NCBI GenBank assembly: GCA_050084985.1 | Contig: JBITNC010000002.1 | Span: 33,914,001-33,978,000, forward strand | From: Nageia nagi | Taxonomy: Eukaryota > Pinophyta | Direction of reading: 5' to 3' | DNA: 64,000 bases | Part shown: positions 51,901 to 62,712 of the stretch, piece by piece | Position numbering within the stretch: the first letter of the stretch is position 1 | How the letters are laid out: each line of letters starts with the position of its first letter | The notes under the pieces: model-generated | Told to the model about the DNA's origin: nothing | What the model saw: only the letters and a program-made list of their open reading frames with translations | Database searches by the model: none | Translations under genes and position numbers: made by a program

Positions 51901-52660
51901 AATGAGGATATGAGATGAAAATAGTTGCAAGTCACCTACATGAAAATGGGCAACATAAAGGTAGAAGAATTAGGGCCTTTTTATTTTGGGAAAGGTGCTT
52001 ACTTCATAGGTTTGAAAGGGTGTCTCTCTTGGGATAAAGTGGCATCTTGCTAGGATGGAGTATGCAAGTGGATGCACACAGGAGAAGAGAGGGAGATGTG
52101 TATGTAGAATATAAGGAGACCAAGTGGTTAGTCCATTTAGGAGAGGTGGGTAGGTGCCAAACCTCATTAATGTCTGAGATCAAGTGGGGGTTTTAGCCTC
52201 TTAAATGCATTTAAGAGGATTGAGGGATGTGCAACCTAGGTAAGTACCTAGGTGGGTAGTTGAAAGCTTAGGAGGACGCTAACCTAACATGGAGATTATA
52301 TAGAGGATCATGGGCTAGGTTACTATAGGTGAGAGGGTTTAACATACTAGGGATTAATTAGTAACAATCATACTTAATTAATGCTAAGGGATGATTTAGG
52401 AGATTTGGGTAAATTTTAGGTATTTATTACAATATCGATAATAAAGTCAAATAATGTAATAACTCAAGCTATATGATTGAAGAAGATTCCTACACTTATA
52501 GGAAAAGGAGAAAGAACCAATTGCTATTTATTTTGATAGTATAAATATAGTGAATTTAAGAGTAAATCTATTTTTTCAAAAAAATTATTTATATTATAGT
52601 AAAATCTCCATACATTTCAAAAGCTCGCAAATGAAAAGCAAATTGACTTAAAATTCTACA
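49000..52660. other. AT-rich, no gene seen; palindromes at its end
   Basis: No recognisable protein or RNA gene. Between 52190 and 52255 a perfect 22-bp palindrome and a 20-bp near-palindrome occur close together (listed separately). Confidence 0.45.
52197..52252. repeat. Two adjacent palindromes
   Basis: 52197-52218 is a perfect 22-bp palindrome with half-site CCTCTTAAATG. About 15 bp later ACCTAGGTAAGTACCTAGGT is palindromic except for its central two bases. Function unknown; remnants of a transposon end are one explanation. Confidence 0.8.
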
Positions 52661-52675
52661 ATGTTGAATATTAAA

Positions 52676-53724
52676 GGGAAACTTACCCAAATACCCCTCT
52701 AAGTTCATGAAATTACCAAAATGCAAATGCCCTTGAGTCTTTAAAGCTTACCAAAATACACTTATAAGTTCATGAAATTACCAAAATACTCTTCAATCTT
52801 TAAAAATTACCAAAATATCCTTCTAAGTTAATGAAAATTATCAAAATATCCTTATGTGCAGCTATGGGTTGAGTTGGTTACATGTGGACCTTACTGCATC
52901 TTGATTCCTATGTTCAATTCCTACCAGCCATGACATACATTGTACTCCCCATATGATTGTCCCATAGACCGCTCTTGGTCTCCAATGGACATTAATAAAA
53001 CTTTATTTCTTTATTGAAAAAATATTTTAATACTCTTATAAAAAATAAAATAATAAAAAATTTTTGTAAACTTTTAACACTTCATTTATTTTTTTTAATG
53101 TAAAATTTAATTAAATTTTTTAACTACATGAAATCTTAATTGGTAGAAGGTAGAAAGCCAATAATAATATTATTAAAATGATCAAATAAATTTATAAAAT
53201 ATTTTTTAAATGAAATAAATAAATATTCTTATATAAATTGAAATAAATATAATTTTTATACGAAGTGAAAATATTGGAGAGTTATGTTATTGTTTAAATT
53301 ATAAATAAATAAAATATATATTTTTTTAAATTACAATTCTTTAAAGAAATGTATGTTCATATGATAGGATGATCTTTAAATTCCATCAAAATGTAAGATG
53401 TAAATTTTATAATGAATTTTTATTACAATAAATGAAAAATATTCAAATTTCTAAATAATAAATAATAAATAAATAGAATGAAATATTGCAATCATTATTT
53501 TATTTTTCATAAAAATATAAAAATATTTTTTATTTTTTAATTCATATAATTTAAAGGTATTTTGGTGATTTTCATAAACTTATAAAAGTATTTTGATAGT
53601 TTTTGAAGATTAAAAAGTATTTTAGTAATTTCATAAACTTACAAATGTATGTTGATAATTTTTAAAGATTGAAAGATATTTTGATAATTTCATAAATTTA
53701 CAATAATATTTTTGTAAATTTCCC
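52676..53724. mobile_element. Non-autonomous Mutator-like element with ~185-bp inverted ends
   Basis: The left end begins GGGAAACTTACCCAAATA and the right end, reverse-complemented, GGGAAATTTACAAAAATA. Similarity continues for about 185 bp. Both arms contain the same internal direct repeats, such as GAAATTACCAAAATAC, CTTCAATCTTTAAAAATTA and TAAGTTTATGAAA. No transposase frame is present. CAATGTTGAA (52660-52669) and CAATGATGAA (53725-53734) flank it, a possible 9-10-bp target duplication, with 6 extra bases on the left. Long inverted ends and a ~9-bp duplication fit Mutator-like elements; the family is inferred. Confidence 0.75.
52857..53025 (+). mobile_element. tRNA-derived SINE inside the Mutator-like element
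   Basis: Pol III-type internal promoter: A-box-like TGGGTTGAGTTGG at 52865-52877 and B box GTTCAATTCC at 52912-52921, spaced as in tRNA-derived SINEs. The body continues to GACCGCTCTTGGTC (a short stem-loop), GGACATTAATAA and a T-rich tail ending near 53025. It has no tRNA cloverleaf, so it is not a tRNA gene. A/T-rich AAAATAT sequences on both sides may be the target duplication. Confidence 0.6.
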
Positions 53725-53938
53725 AATGATGAAAATATTTACCAAGATAGTTGAAAGAAAATCATTTCTCGTTCTCCTATTTAAGTTTAAGATCTCTATT
53801 TATTTTAAAGGGGAAATACGTTGAGAATGAATCTAAATACAAAACTATTAAAAAAAGCTAGAAATCATCAAGAAGAAAAGTCGAAATTATCACATAACAC
53901 TTGGTGGTAATTTTATTTTCAATTTTGTGCGAAATCTC

Positions 53939-53983
53939 GCGCCAAAACTCCATCTGATTGTGCTCAGACGTCCGTTCCCGCGC
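53939..53983 (+). promoter_or_regulatory. Two E2F-type sites in the RPA3 promoter
   Basis: GCGCCAAA at 53939-53946 is the reverse complement of TTTGGCGC, a full E2F consensus. TTCCCGCGC at 53975-53983 is a second match. They lie 111-155 bp before the RPA3 ATG. In plants E2F-DP factors drive replication genes at the G1/S transition; use of these sites is inferred from sequence and gene type. Confidence 0.7.
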
Positions 53984-54093
53984 TAAAAACAGCTTCATTG
54001 TGGGCAGTTTGCAGTACTAAGCTTCATCTGAGAAAAAAAGAGGGTGAGGGTTTGAAGAAAAAAAAGGAAGCAGGGTTAGGGTTTGAAGGGAAA

Positions 54094-54352
54094 ATGGACA
54101 CATCAAGCCCTGCTGTAATGGTGAATGGGGAGGTTATGAGGAGATATGTCGGAAGGAGAGTTCGATGCGTGGTCAGAGTTCTGCGCAGCGATGCCGGAAT
54201 TCTCTTCGGCCAGACTTCCGACGGCCATCAGATCACTGTGAAACAAGCGCCGCCTGCCATTTCGCTCTCGCAGTTTGTCGAAGTCATCGGCGTTGCCGAC
54301 AACGAGAGCTCAATTCGAGCTGAAATTTGCACGAATTTTGGCGACAAATTTG
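54094..54352 (+). CDS. RPA3: Replication protein A 14-kDa subunit, exon 1 (partial)
   Basis: The exon encodes 86 residues starting at the first ATG of the frame: MDTSSPAVMVNGEVMRRYVG, then RRVRCVVRVLRSDAGILFGQ, VEVIGVADNESSIRAEICTN and FGDKF. This is the N-terminal most of the OB-fold of RPA3/RPA14, the smallest subunit of the single-strand DNA-binding RPA trimer in replication and repair. The MDTSSPA start is the same as in the Arabidopsis protein. The exon ends TTTG before GTTTGT (donor at 54353, phase 1), and the expected Asp of FD would be completed by the next exon. The C-terminal ~20 residues (helix for trimer contact) were not found downstream, so exon 2 lies further off or beyond the window. 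No damage is seen. Confidence 0.9.
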
Positions 54353-57300
54353 GTTTGTACTTTTTTCTTCTTCTTTTCCCTTTTTCATAAAAAATCCTAA
54401 ATTAGCGATCTCAAACAATTAATTACTGCCCTCTATTTAATCCTTCTCTCACTGCTCGAGATTTGATGTGCACAAATATTTAATGCTGGTTGTGTAAGTT
54501 CTGAATGATAAATTGAAAAAAGTCGACGAGTTTCATCAAGCATTCTTAAACGTAGGTGCAATAATATTTACAATCTTCTGATTTTTGAATGGCCGGATAT
54601 TTCTACAAATAATTTAAAAGTCTTTAGCTTGAAACTTTCAAAATTTGTGTTTTGTTCAAAAAGGATCCGAGGAATACGGTAGAACACAATTTAGAAATTC
54701 TGCACGCATAACATGTTTTTGCTTTGATTTTTTTTCTCTTATTATTTTTTTTCCTTCGTCAACTATTATTATAGTTAAACATATGAAGTATTATTCTTGC
54801 TTGTCTTTTGCCAGCGGCCAAAATCTGCAGAAACTTGTGTGGCTTGTAATAACTTGAGTCTTTTTAGGTTGAGGATAAATGTGAAAATATCTGTTAAAAC
54901 CCAGACAATTACTTTGAAAGGATTTTCAAGAAGATTTGGGAAGCTTGTGAAATTCTTAGTTTTTGTGCTTTAATTATGTTTTTTAAGCTCCTCCATGGCC
55001 ATTTTCCTCGTGCTTCGATTTATTTCCGTCACACTGAAAAATTCTTGCCATTTGGTTGTGTTGATGGTAATATCTGGCTATTTTGGTATTTCCAAAGCAT
55101 AACTTAAGAGTTGTATGAGATTCATACGGATGAAGATTGTAGACATTTTATTCGCTGCTAAAGAAGTATGCAGTCCACTTCTGTACTTCCGTCATGTGAA
55201 AGACTCATTGGGGAGGTTAGATAGAAGTCAGAACAAAAATGATGAGATCACATTTAAGAAAAGACAGTCTTAGAAATTTGACAGATGATAAACCTGATTT
55301 AACAAAACCACTCTGTTCACCACTCAAGAGATCAATTATGCAAAAATATGATGAAGGGCATTTGAGTGAAATTAAATCTCCTAGAAGCTGATTATGCTGA
55401 AGTTTTCTCAATTGGTATTGTAGGAATAAGAGAAAATCTAAATGAAAATTCCCTTTATTTAACACATTCGAAGCAAATTATTTCAATCATTTGTTCCTGC
55501 TCAATGTTGGATTTGTAAATCTTATCATCAACTCAAATACTTAGGTTACGCACTATCTAATTTGGCATTTTGATTAAACTTTGTCTCTGTTAGTGTTCCA
55601 TTTCATTGTCCATCTTTTTTGTTTTTTTCTTTGGTATTTTGAAATTTGTCATATATATAAAATATCCGCTTTCCCCATTCCTCCAAATGTTTCTTGCAAT
55701 ATAATAAAATGCTGCAGAGATTAGATACATATATAATATTTGTAAATTATTTATTAAAAAAATAGATTTATATTATTTCCAGGCCATAATACCTTCATCA
55801 TTTTTTGGCTTGTCACGTACGACAACATTTCTATCAGAATTCTTTTCTTATTGCGTTGAAGCCTGGGTGTTGAAAGATCTTGGAACCTTTTTAAATTAAG
55901 ATCTGTCACAAGCACGTGTGATAAGTGGGGCAGCAAGTGGGATATGTATCTCACGATGTAGAGAGTGGGATTGGATTGACTTGGGTGCTATTCGGAACCC
56001 TGTTTCCTGCACGCTGTTAAAATTTTATTGATTTGGGAATAAATCAGTTGTCATTGTGGTGGATTGACTTGGGTGGTTATCTTTCCATACCTTTGACCAG
56101 ATCCTCTAGTTTTTAAACAAGTGTCCCTTCAGCTTCCCATTTCCGCCCTTCTAAATCCTGAAACTGCTATCAAGCATTCTGAGTGGGAATATTGTGGGGC
56201 ATCAGTTTACAGGTCAATGTAACTAATTAGCCCATTTTTTGGGTTCCAAATGATTTCTAGACAAATTTAGCAAGAACCTGTACCATTGGGTAGGGATGAT
56301 TTTGTTGGATGGTACGAAAATTCTGCCAATATGTTGGGCAATACCACTGGTTGCGGAAAACCCTATCAACAACATTCCCCATTTTGTAAGTCTGGAAGTA
56401 AATGACTCAAAAGTTGAAGAAAACAGCTCAAACAGAGAGCACTAAAATCACAAACAAATAGTTTCAGAATTATAATAAAGAGCATCAAAGTCACAACAGA
56501 GCATTGGAGTTACAAAAACAGGGCATTGGAGTGTGAAATAGGGGACGCAAGAGTTACAAAAAGGGGGTCAAAGTTTTGGCTGAGGTAAAATATGATATCC
56601 TAAAAACTTTCTAGCATAATAACCGTAGGGGAATTCAAATCATTTTTGTCTCCTTGAAAGAGAGATGTTTTGGGCCACTAGATGATAGGGGCCTGCGTAT
56701 CATAATTATATTCATAGGATGAAAGCTTTCTAGAAATAGGCAAGTGATATATCATTGGAAAGAGCTTGAAAAGTTTTTTACAACAGTGTATATAATGTGA
56801 AAAATGAAGCTGTAAAATGAAAATTATAGTCTTTTGAATTTGATAGTTCTCTAGTCAAAAACACTGCATGCAAAAAAAAGAAAACAATGTGGAAAAATTA
56901 TTTCTTCTATTTTTTCACACAAACTTGTGTACAATGCATGGGCTAAGTACTACTAAATTTCACACACTAATCTACTGATTCTCCTACTCTTACATCCAAA
57001 GAACAGTTGCAAATTGACATAATCCTATATGACAATTATAAGAATTTTTTTACTGCAGCTTATTGTACAAATCCTGTTACAAGTTATTACATATTCCAAA
57101 ATAGTGATCAAGACACCACATGATTACCTCAGAAGGTAGGTAGAACAATCTTGGTCAGCACCATATTCCAACAAGTCTTTATGTACACTATTAAATCCCC
57201 TTGTAGAATATTAATTGAATCTTCCAATGGTTGTTTCATTACATAAGTTGAAAATATGATGCTATGTTAAAGCAAAGTTCCGCTTACTATGTTTGACTTT

Positions 57301-57890
57301 GACGTTTTGAATAATCCAAATGTTTTTTTTGATCAAGAAAACATGTTAGAATCCGAAGCCCAACAAAAATATTAATCGTAAAGGTATAGGCTATAAGTAT
57401 AATCACACGTTAGGAGGAAAGAAGATGTTCTTATAGAAGTCTCGAAGGTTCAATGATAGGGATGAGGAAATAGTCACTCTCTAACCTTTTCTGAGATCTC
57501 CAGCAAATCATATGGTAGGCATTTTAGAATGGCATCCAATTCTTTAGTAAAAACATGGAATTTGCAAGATATGGCTTTGCTCTTTGGTGCCTTCATCTCA
57601 GAATAAAATCCAAATGTTTAAGTTAAAAATTCTATGTAGCTCATTTTAGCATAAAGTCCAATACATGCAAAGTATTTTAGGACACAAATGAAATAATTTT
57701 CTCTAGAAAGAAAGAATGAAAGAAATTAAATTGATGTTATCATATGACTAAAAACAATCAATGGGATTGGCATGTACAATCATAATCCATAAGCAAACAA
57801 GGCTTCACAAGGGCCCATCCTAAAGAAAACTAAAACAGCTAACATAAAGCAAACGAGTTCAAACAAAAACACTGCAAATCTTAATGAAAG
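54353..57890 (+). other. Probable RPA3 intron 1 / downstream sequence; no gene seen
   Basis: Starts with the GT donor. I looked for a short exon encoding the RPA3 C-terminus and found none. From 56380 to 56580 the phrases AAAGAGCATCAAAGTCACAA and GAGCATTGGAGTTACAAAAA form a loose repeat. No transposon proteins were recognised here. Confidence 0.45.
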
Positions 57891-58799
57891 GAATGATCAA
57901 AAGAGGCTCGTCTTGGATCTCTTTGTGGGAGAACACGCAAATGATCTCTACTTTGGAGAAAGGGCATGCAAAACACGAAAGGTCATTTCCATGGCATTGC
58001 TATGGGGAAGTAGGATGGAATCTATCTAATCCTTTGTGAAAGTTGGATGTCTTGGAGGCATCTCTTGGTATGTCATGCGGGGTGCAAAGGGTCGTTTGTT
58101 TGTCATCTCCTAGAAACTCATTGCTAGGATGAAAAACAATGTAATGCGAAAATCTCTTGTTGGCTTTAGGAATGAGCTAGTAGGGGATTTTACATAAGGA
58201 AAGTCTCGTGGACATACAAATCCAAACAATGCTGATTGGGGTATTGTAGGTGATAATGAGCTGTGTGAGTCTCATAAGAGGTAGTGGTATTGACCTTCAA
58301 ATCTCATAGTAAATTGAGCATTGGAAGATGAAGTGGTCTTCAAACTCAATCTCAAGGGAGCAAAGGCAATAGACTTGTAAATCTCAATTTAGGTGGTGAT
58401 CTGTCTCTATCCTCAATTGATGGGAGCAAACTTGAAATTGTCCAAGGAACATTCTCAATTCGAGAGATAAATGTAGGTTGATATATTTAGGTGGGTGAAT
58501 CAAACTGTTGTCAATTTGAAGGTAAAGATATGAGTTATGTGAAAGCTTGGGCAATAATGATTGTAAGGGTGAGACCTAAGTGGTATGAATGAAGGCCTTA
58601 GAGATCGACTCTCAAATCAATGTCATGGAACTTGTAGAGGGCCTAGTTGAACCCTCATATCAATGTCATGAGAGAAGCCAAATCTGTGTAGCATCATGAT
58701 AGTTTGAGCAAACCAATATTGACAACAACCTTGAGTGGCTAGATCTATTGAGGAGGCCAAGGCATGGGAAAGGAGTTTATCTATATTGCCCCTATAGTC

Positions 58800-59441
58800 A
58801 AAAAGACCTTGAAGAATACGAAGGAAGAGGTCTATGGAGGCAAGGGCCCACACTTGAAGAGGTTGGTAGTCGAACTCCGCAATCGCAATAAGGTGAGGGA
58901 TTAATCTTTTACTTTGAATGGAGCATGACAAAGTATTGACCAAAATTCTCTACATCGCAATCCAATCTATTGCTCTCAAATTGGAACCTGAAACCACTAA
59001 TTCCATATTGTATTGTGGGGATGACTAGAGTTTGAAAAAGCACTATCTTAGATGAAATGTCTTGGAAGTGCAATTGGATGCATTGTCTCTCTAGGGTGGA
59101 GATTGTTGCATAGCCTTGACAAAAAGACCTTGAAGAATACAGAGGAAGAGGTCTATGGAGGCAAGGGCCCACACTTGAAGAGGTTGGTAGTCGAACTCTA
59201 TAATCGCAATAAGGTGAGGGATCGACCTCTTACTTTTAATGGAGCAAGGCAAAGTATTGACCAAAATTCTCTCTATCGCAATCCAATCTATTGCTCTCAA
59301 ATTGGAACCCGAAACTTCTAACTCCATATAGTACTATGGGGATGACTAGAGTTTGAAAAAACACTATCTTGGATGAAATGTCTTGGAAGTGCAATTGGAT
59401 GCATTGTCTCTTTAGGATGGAGATTGTCGCATAGCCTTGAC
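58800..59441. repeat. 321-bp tandem duplication in the LINE
   Basis: 58800-59120 and 59121-59441 are copies in direct contact, each running from AAAAAGACCTTGAAGAATAC to CATAGCCTTGAC. They differ at only a few positions. 321 is a multiple of three, so the minus-strand frame could continue through both. Confidence 0.92.
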
Positions 59442-59730
59442 AAATTAAAACTCTAGGTGGTGATGCTATCCTCATGGAGAATTAGGGATTAAAAAGAGGA
59501 CTCCCAAGTAGGTGTAGGAGTTGGTGGTCTTGATGATGCTATCACGTAAGGAATATGTGTTTTGTTCAGTTGGATTTTAATATTGAAGGAGTCTTGTGCA
59601 TCTATCAAGCCTTGCAAGCCCTTAATTGAATGTGTGAGTAGTACAATATTATCTGTGAAAAGGAGGATGCGTGCCCAATTGCCATGTAGAAGACAATCGA
59701 ATTGAGGATCAATGGACTCTAATATGAAGG

Positions 59731-60272
59731 AGTCAAGCTTGTCTATGTATAGGCCAAATAAAATTGGAGAGAAGGGGAAACTCTGTTTCACCCCGATTGT
59801 GCTAAGTATATTATTTGATAACCCCTTTGTATTTTAGAAATGACCTCAAAGAGTCTTATGCAAAGTCAAAATGGTTGCGAGTTCAATTTTTGGTACACCT
59901 AGTTGTCAAAGTCGGTCCATGGTTTGTGATGGGGGACAATGTTGGAAGGCTTGTTGAAGTCCATGAAGCAGCCATAAATTGGGACCTCTTCCAAAATCCA
60001 GACTCAAGCTTGTTTATTTATAGGCCAAACAAAGTTGGTGAGAAGTGGCAACCTTATTTCACCTTGATTGTGCTAAGTATATTGTTTGATAACCCCTTTG
60101 TAGTCTGGACATGACTTAAAAGAGTCTCATACAAAGTCAAAGTGGTTGTGAGTCCGATCTTTTGTACGCCTAGTTGTCAAAGTTGGTCCATGAGTTTATA
60201 ATGGGGGACGATGTTGAAGGCCTTGTTGAAGTCCACAAAGAAGCCATAGATTAGGGACTCTTCTAGAATTCA
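59731..60272. repeat. 271-bp tandem duplication in the LINE RT
   Basis: Copies at 59731-60001 and 60002-60272 share AGGCCAAA(T/C)AAA(A/G)TTGG, GATTGTGCTAAGTATATT and GCCTAGTTGTCAAAG-like text. The repeated part covers the RT blocks VDFxKAFxxVP to LFGLYIDKL. Divergence is higher than in the 321-bp pair, so it is older. 271 shifts the frame. Confidence 0.88.
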
Positions 60273-62488
60273 GCCTCCTTGATGATCACTTTAAGGGTGA
60301 AAATATGGTCTATGGTGCGATGATCTCTTTGGAAACTTGCCTAACCTACTATGAAGCCTTTGTTGTCTACCAATTGTGCAATATAATCCTCAATAACTAT
60401 GGTATATAACTTGGCCAAGGTATGGCCAATCATAATGGTGTAGTAGTTGTTCAATTTATTGGGATCATGGATTTGAAGATGGGATGGATGATGTTTGAGC
60501 TCCAAGAAGGCAAGAAACATGAGCAAATAACATTGTTGAAAAGCTTGGAGAGAAAAGGATGGAGAGTGAGTTTTTCATCTTTGAGGAATTTGGTTTGGAG
60601 ATTTTGAATGTTTGGGGCTTTTCTGAGGTTAAGCCTTTGGAGGTGGTGTGTATGGAGGGAGAGAAGAACTCTGAAGTGGAGGGGTGGGGGAGACAAATGG
60701 ATGTGTTTTGATTGGTAATTGTGTAAAAGCGAGAGGCATACTCTTTCCAAGTTTGAAGAGAGATGGAGGATGAGATGGTTTTCCTTGGCAAGAAGGAATG
60801 CCAAAAGGATTTGGGATTAGAGTGAAGTGAGGAGAGGACCTCTAGTCTCCTTTTGGTTAAGAAATGGTGCTTCTTAGGCCAAAGGAGACAATGGTAGGAG
60901 CGATAAAGGATGGTAGTGGAGGATGACAAAGAGTCACGTGCCATGGAGCATTGAAGGTGATGATAAGTGCCTTTGCACTCAATATCAAACTAGGGATTCA
61001 TCAATTAATGTCTTGGTGGGTGAAAGAGGGTAGGGGGCTAACCCGGTGGGGAAAAGCTTGATCATCCAATAAGGGAGGGAGTGTAAGCCAATCGAGTTTT
61101 TGTTTTAGAATGTTGTTATAGAGGGGGTTGTGTTGTAAGTCGAAGAGGATGGTTGTGTAGGGAGAACTAGGAGTGAGGGTGACAATGTGAGGGGGTTGTG
61201 GAAGGTGGTATAAAAAAGAAAAAGGTTAGGGGTGCATGATTTGCAAGAGGGAGTTGAGGAGCTACACGGAAGGAGTGGATGTGTGTGACAAGGGAGGGAT
61301 TGGAGAGGATGCAATGCACAATGTCAGATTCCCTTGCATGAGGGAAGGAGGTGTAGTGTTGAGAGTGGGGGAATCAAGCAATGCCATTGAGAATCACAAG
61401 ATCATGGGTTTCATCAAGCTCCATATAGAATATATTGTGACTTGAAGGGTGTGTGGAATTTTTTGAATCTCTCTGGAACAATAGTGGTCGATCAAGAGGC
61501 CCTAGATTTGAGTGTCTCTGACTAAAAAGTCCATGTTGCCTGAGCCATGACTACCAAACCTTGAGCGCCTTGAGGTCCTAAAAGCAGAGATCCAGGTAAA
61601 CCCTGAAAAGATGGGGAGCCCCTTTATAGAGCTCTCATGCCTATTGAAAAAAGTATCAAATCTGACTGTCGAAAAAAGTGTCAAATCTGACTGTTGATTA
61701 ATGTCCTGAATTGATTCCAGAGAAGATCAAAGAATCCTGTTATAGTTCCAAACCGAGATTGTAATTGTTGAGAGATTTGAAGGGGTTCTTAATAGGTGTC
61801 ATTTAGAAGATAGAGAGGATGTGGGGGGCCAAGTTTTAGGCCAGCCCGCAAGAGGTGAATCTCTAATCCAAGCTTGACAATTGCAAATAACTGCCCCATT
61901 TACTTGATTTCCTTGCTTCGGTAACTTCCTTTTGGGCTGCATCTAGTTCTTTAGATTGCACGCGTGTGAGATCTTCATTAATAAAGATACGATCCTGTAA
62001 GGAAGGTAGAACCTTTTTGGCTTTGAGGATAGAAATTCTGTGCTCTGGTGTGTGCAAACAAATGAGCAAGGATAGATCCTTCGCTTCCCAAACTTTGTCC
62101 ACAATTATATTCAGAAGATTCAGAGTATCATGGATGAAGTTTAGCACTGTATCAGTTGGTTGTCTCCTGTTTTCAGGCCTCTAAAACAAAGATTTAGAGC
62201 TTTATGCTGTCTGTGTCGTTCCTCTTCAAACTTCTTGTTGACTGCTGTCACAATAATCAGGGTGGGTTTGTCGTCAGAGCTCCAAACTGCGTCTGCCCAG
62301 GAAGAAGACTATGCCTGTAGCTGATGTGCAAGAGATGTTTGGGCAAATTTGTGGTTGAGTATCTTGTTTCTGAGAGCAACAATTTCCTTCTGTAGAATGT
62401 CGAATGAGGAGGACTCATTTGATCCTAAAAGACAAAACTTGTAAAAAAGAGGAAGAAGCTAAAATACCAGAAATAGCTTGCTGTCATC

Positions 62489-62712
62489 ATGGCATAGCTG
62501 AAGCAATTTACTGGCAGAAAGGAATGTTTTCTTTAGGGAGCAAAAACACTTCAATGCAAACTGGGGAAGAGGTTTTTGCAAATCCTTCACTTCTTCAATT
62601 ATGGCATAGCTGAAGCTGTTTATTGGCAGAATGGAATGCTTTCTTTAGGGAGCAAAAACACTCCAATGCAACCTGGGGAAGAGGCTTTTGCAAATCCTTC
62701 ACTTCTTCAAAT
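62489..62712. repeat. 112-bp tandem duplication
   Basis: Copies at 62489-62600 and 62601-62712 both run from ATGGCATAGCTGAAGC to CTTCACTTCTTCAA, with about ten differences. It lies at the 5' side of the LINE. Confidence 0.9.

Larger units (their letters stand above)
57900..62420 (-). mobile_element. LINE retrotransposon with internal duplications
   Basis: Minus-strand order: ORF1-like coiled-coil end (62147-61863, IFINEDLTRVQSKELDAAQK); endonuclease C-terminal part (61700-61440, SRFGSHGSGNMDFLVRDTQI); linker and RT start (60944-60465, NPKSFWHSFLPRKTISSS; LRKAPNIQNLQTKFLK); TIMIGHTLAKLYTIVIEDYI (60341-60526); FVDFNKAFNIVPHYKLMDQL (60250-60200); FPFSPILFGLYIDKLDSFIL and ILLFTDNIVLL (59791-59620; YADD is FTDN); FQTLVIPTIQYG (about 59020); Cys-rich end CLCSLEIEFEDHFIFQCSIY (about 58330). 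The end matches the LINE insert at 25.4 kb. Frames are broken; two large duplications disturb RT. Confidence 0.75.

Noticed and set aside
52857-52930. A tRNA gene
   Set aside because: A and B boxes are present but no cloverleaf or anticodon arm can be drawn; a SINE head fits better.
53998-54093. In-frame extension upstream of RPA3
   Set aside because: No ATG in it; the first codon would be TTG. The MDTSSPA start at 54094 matches the family.
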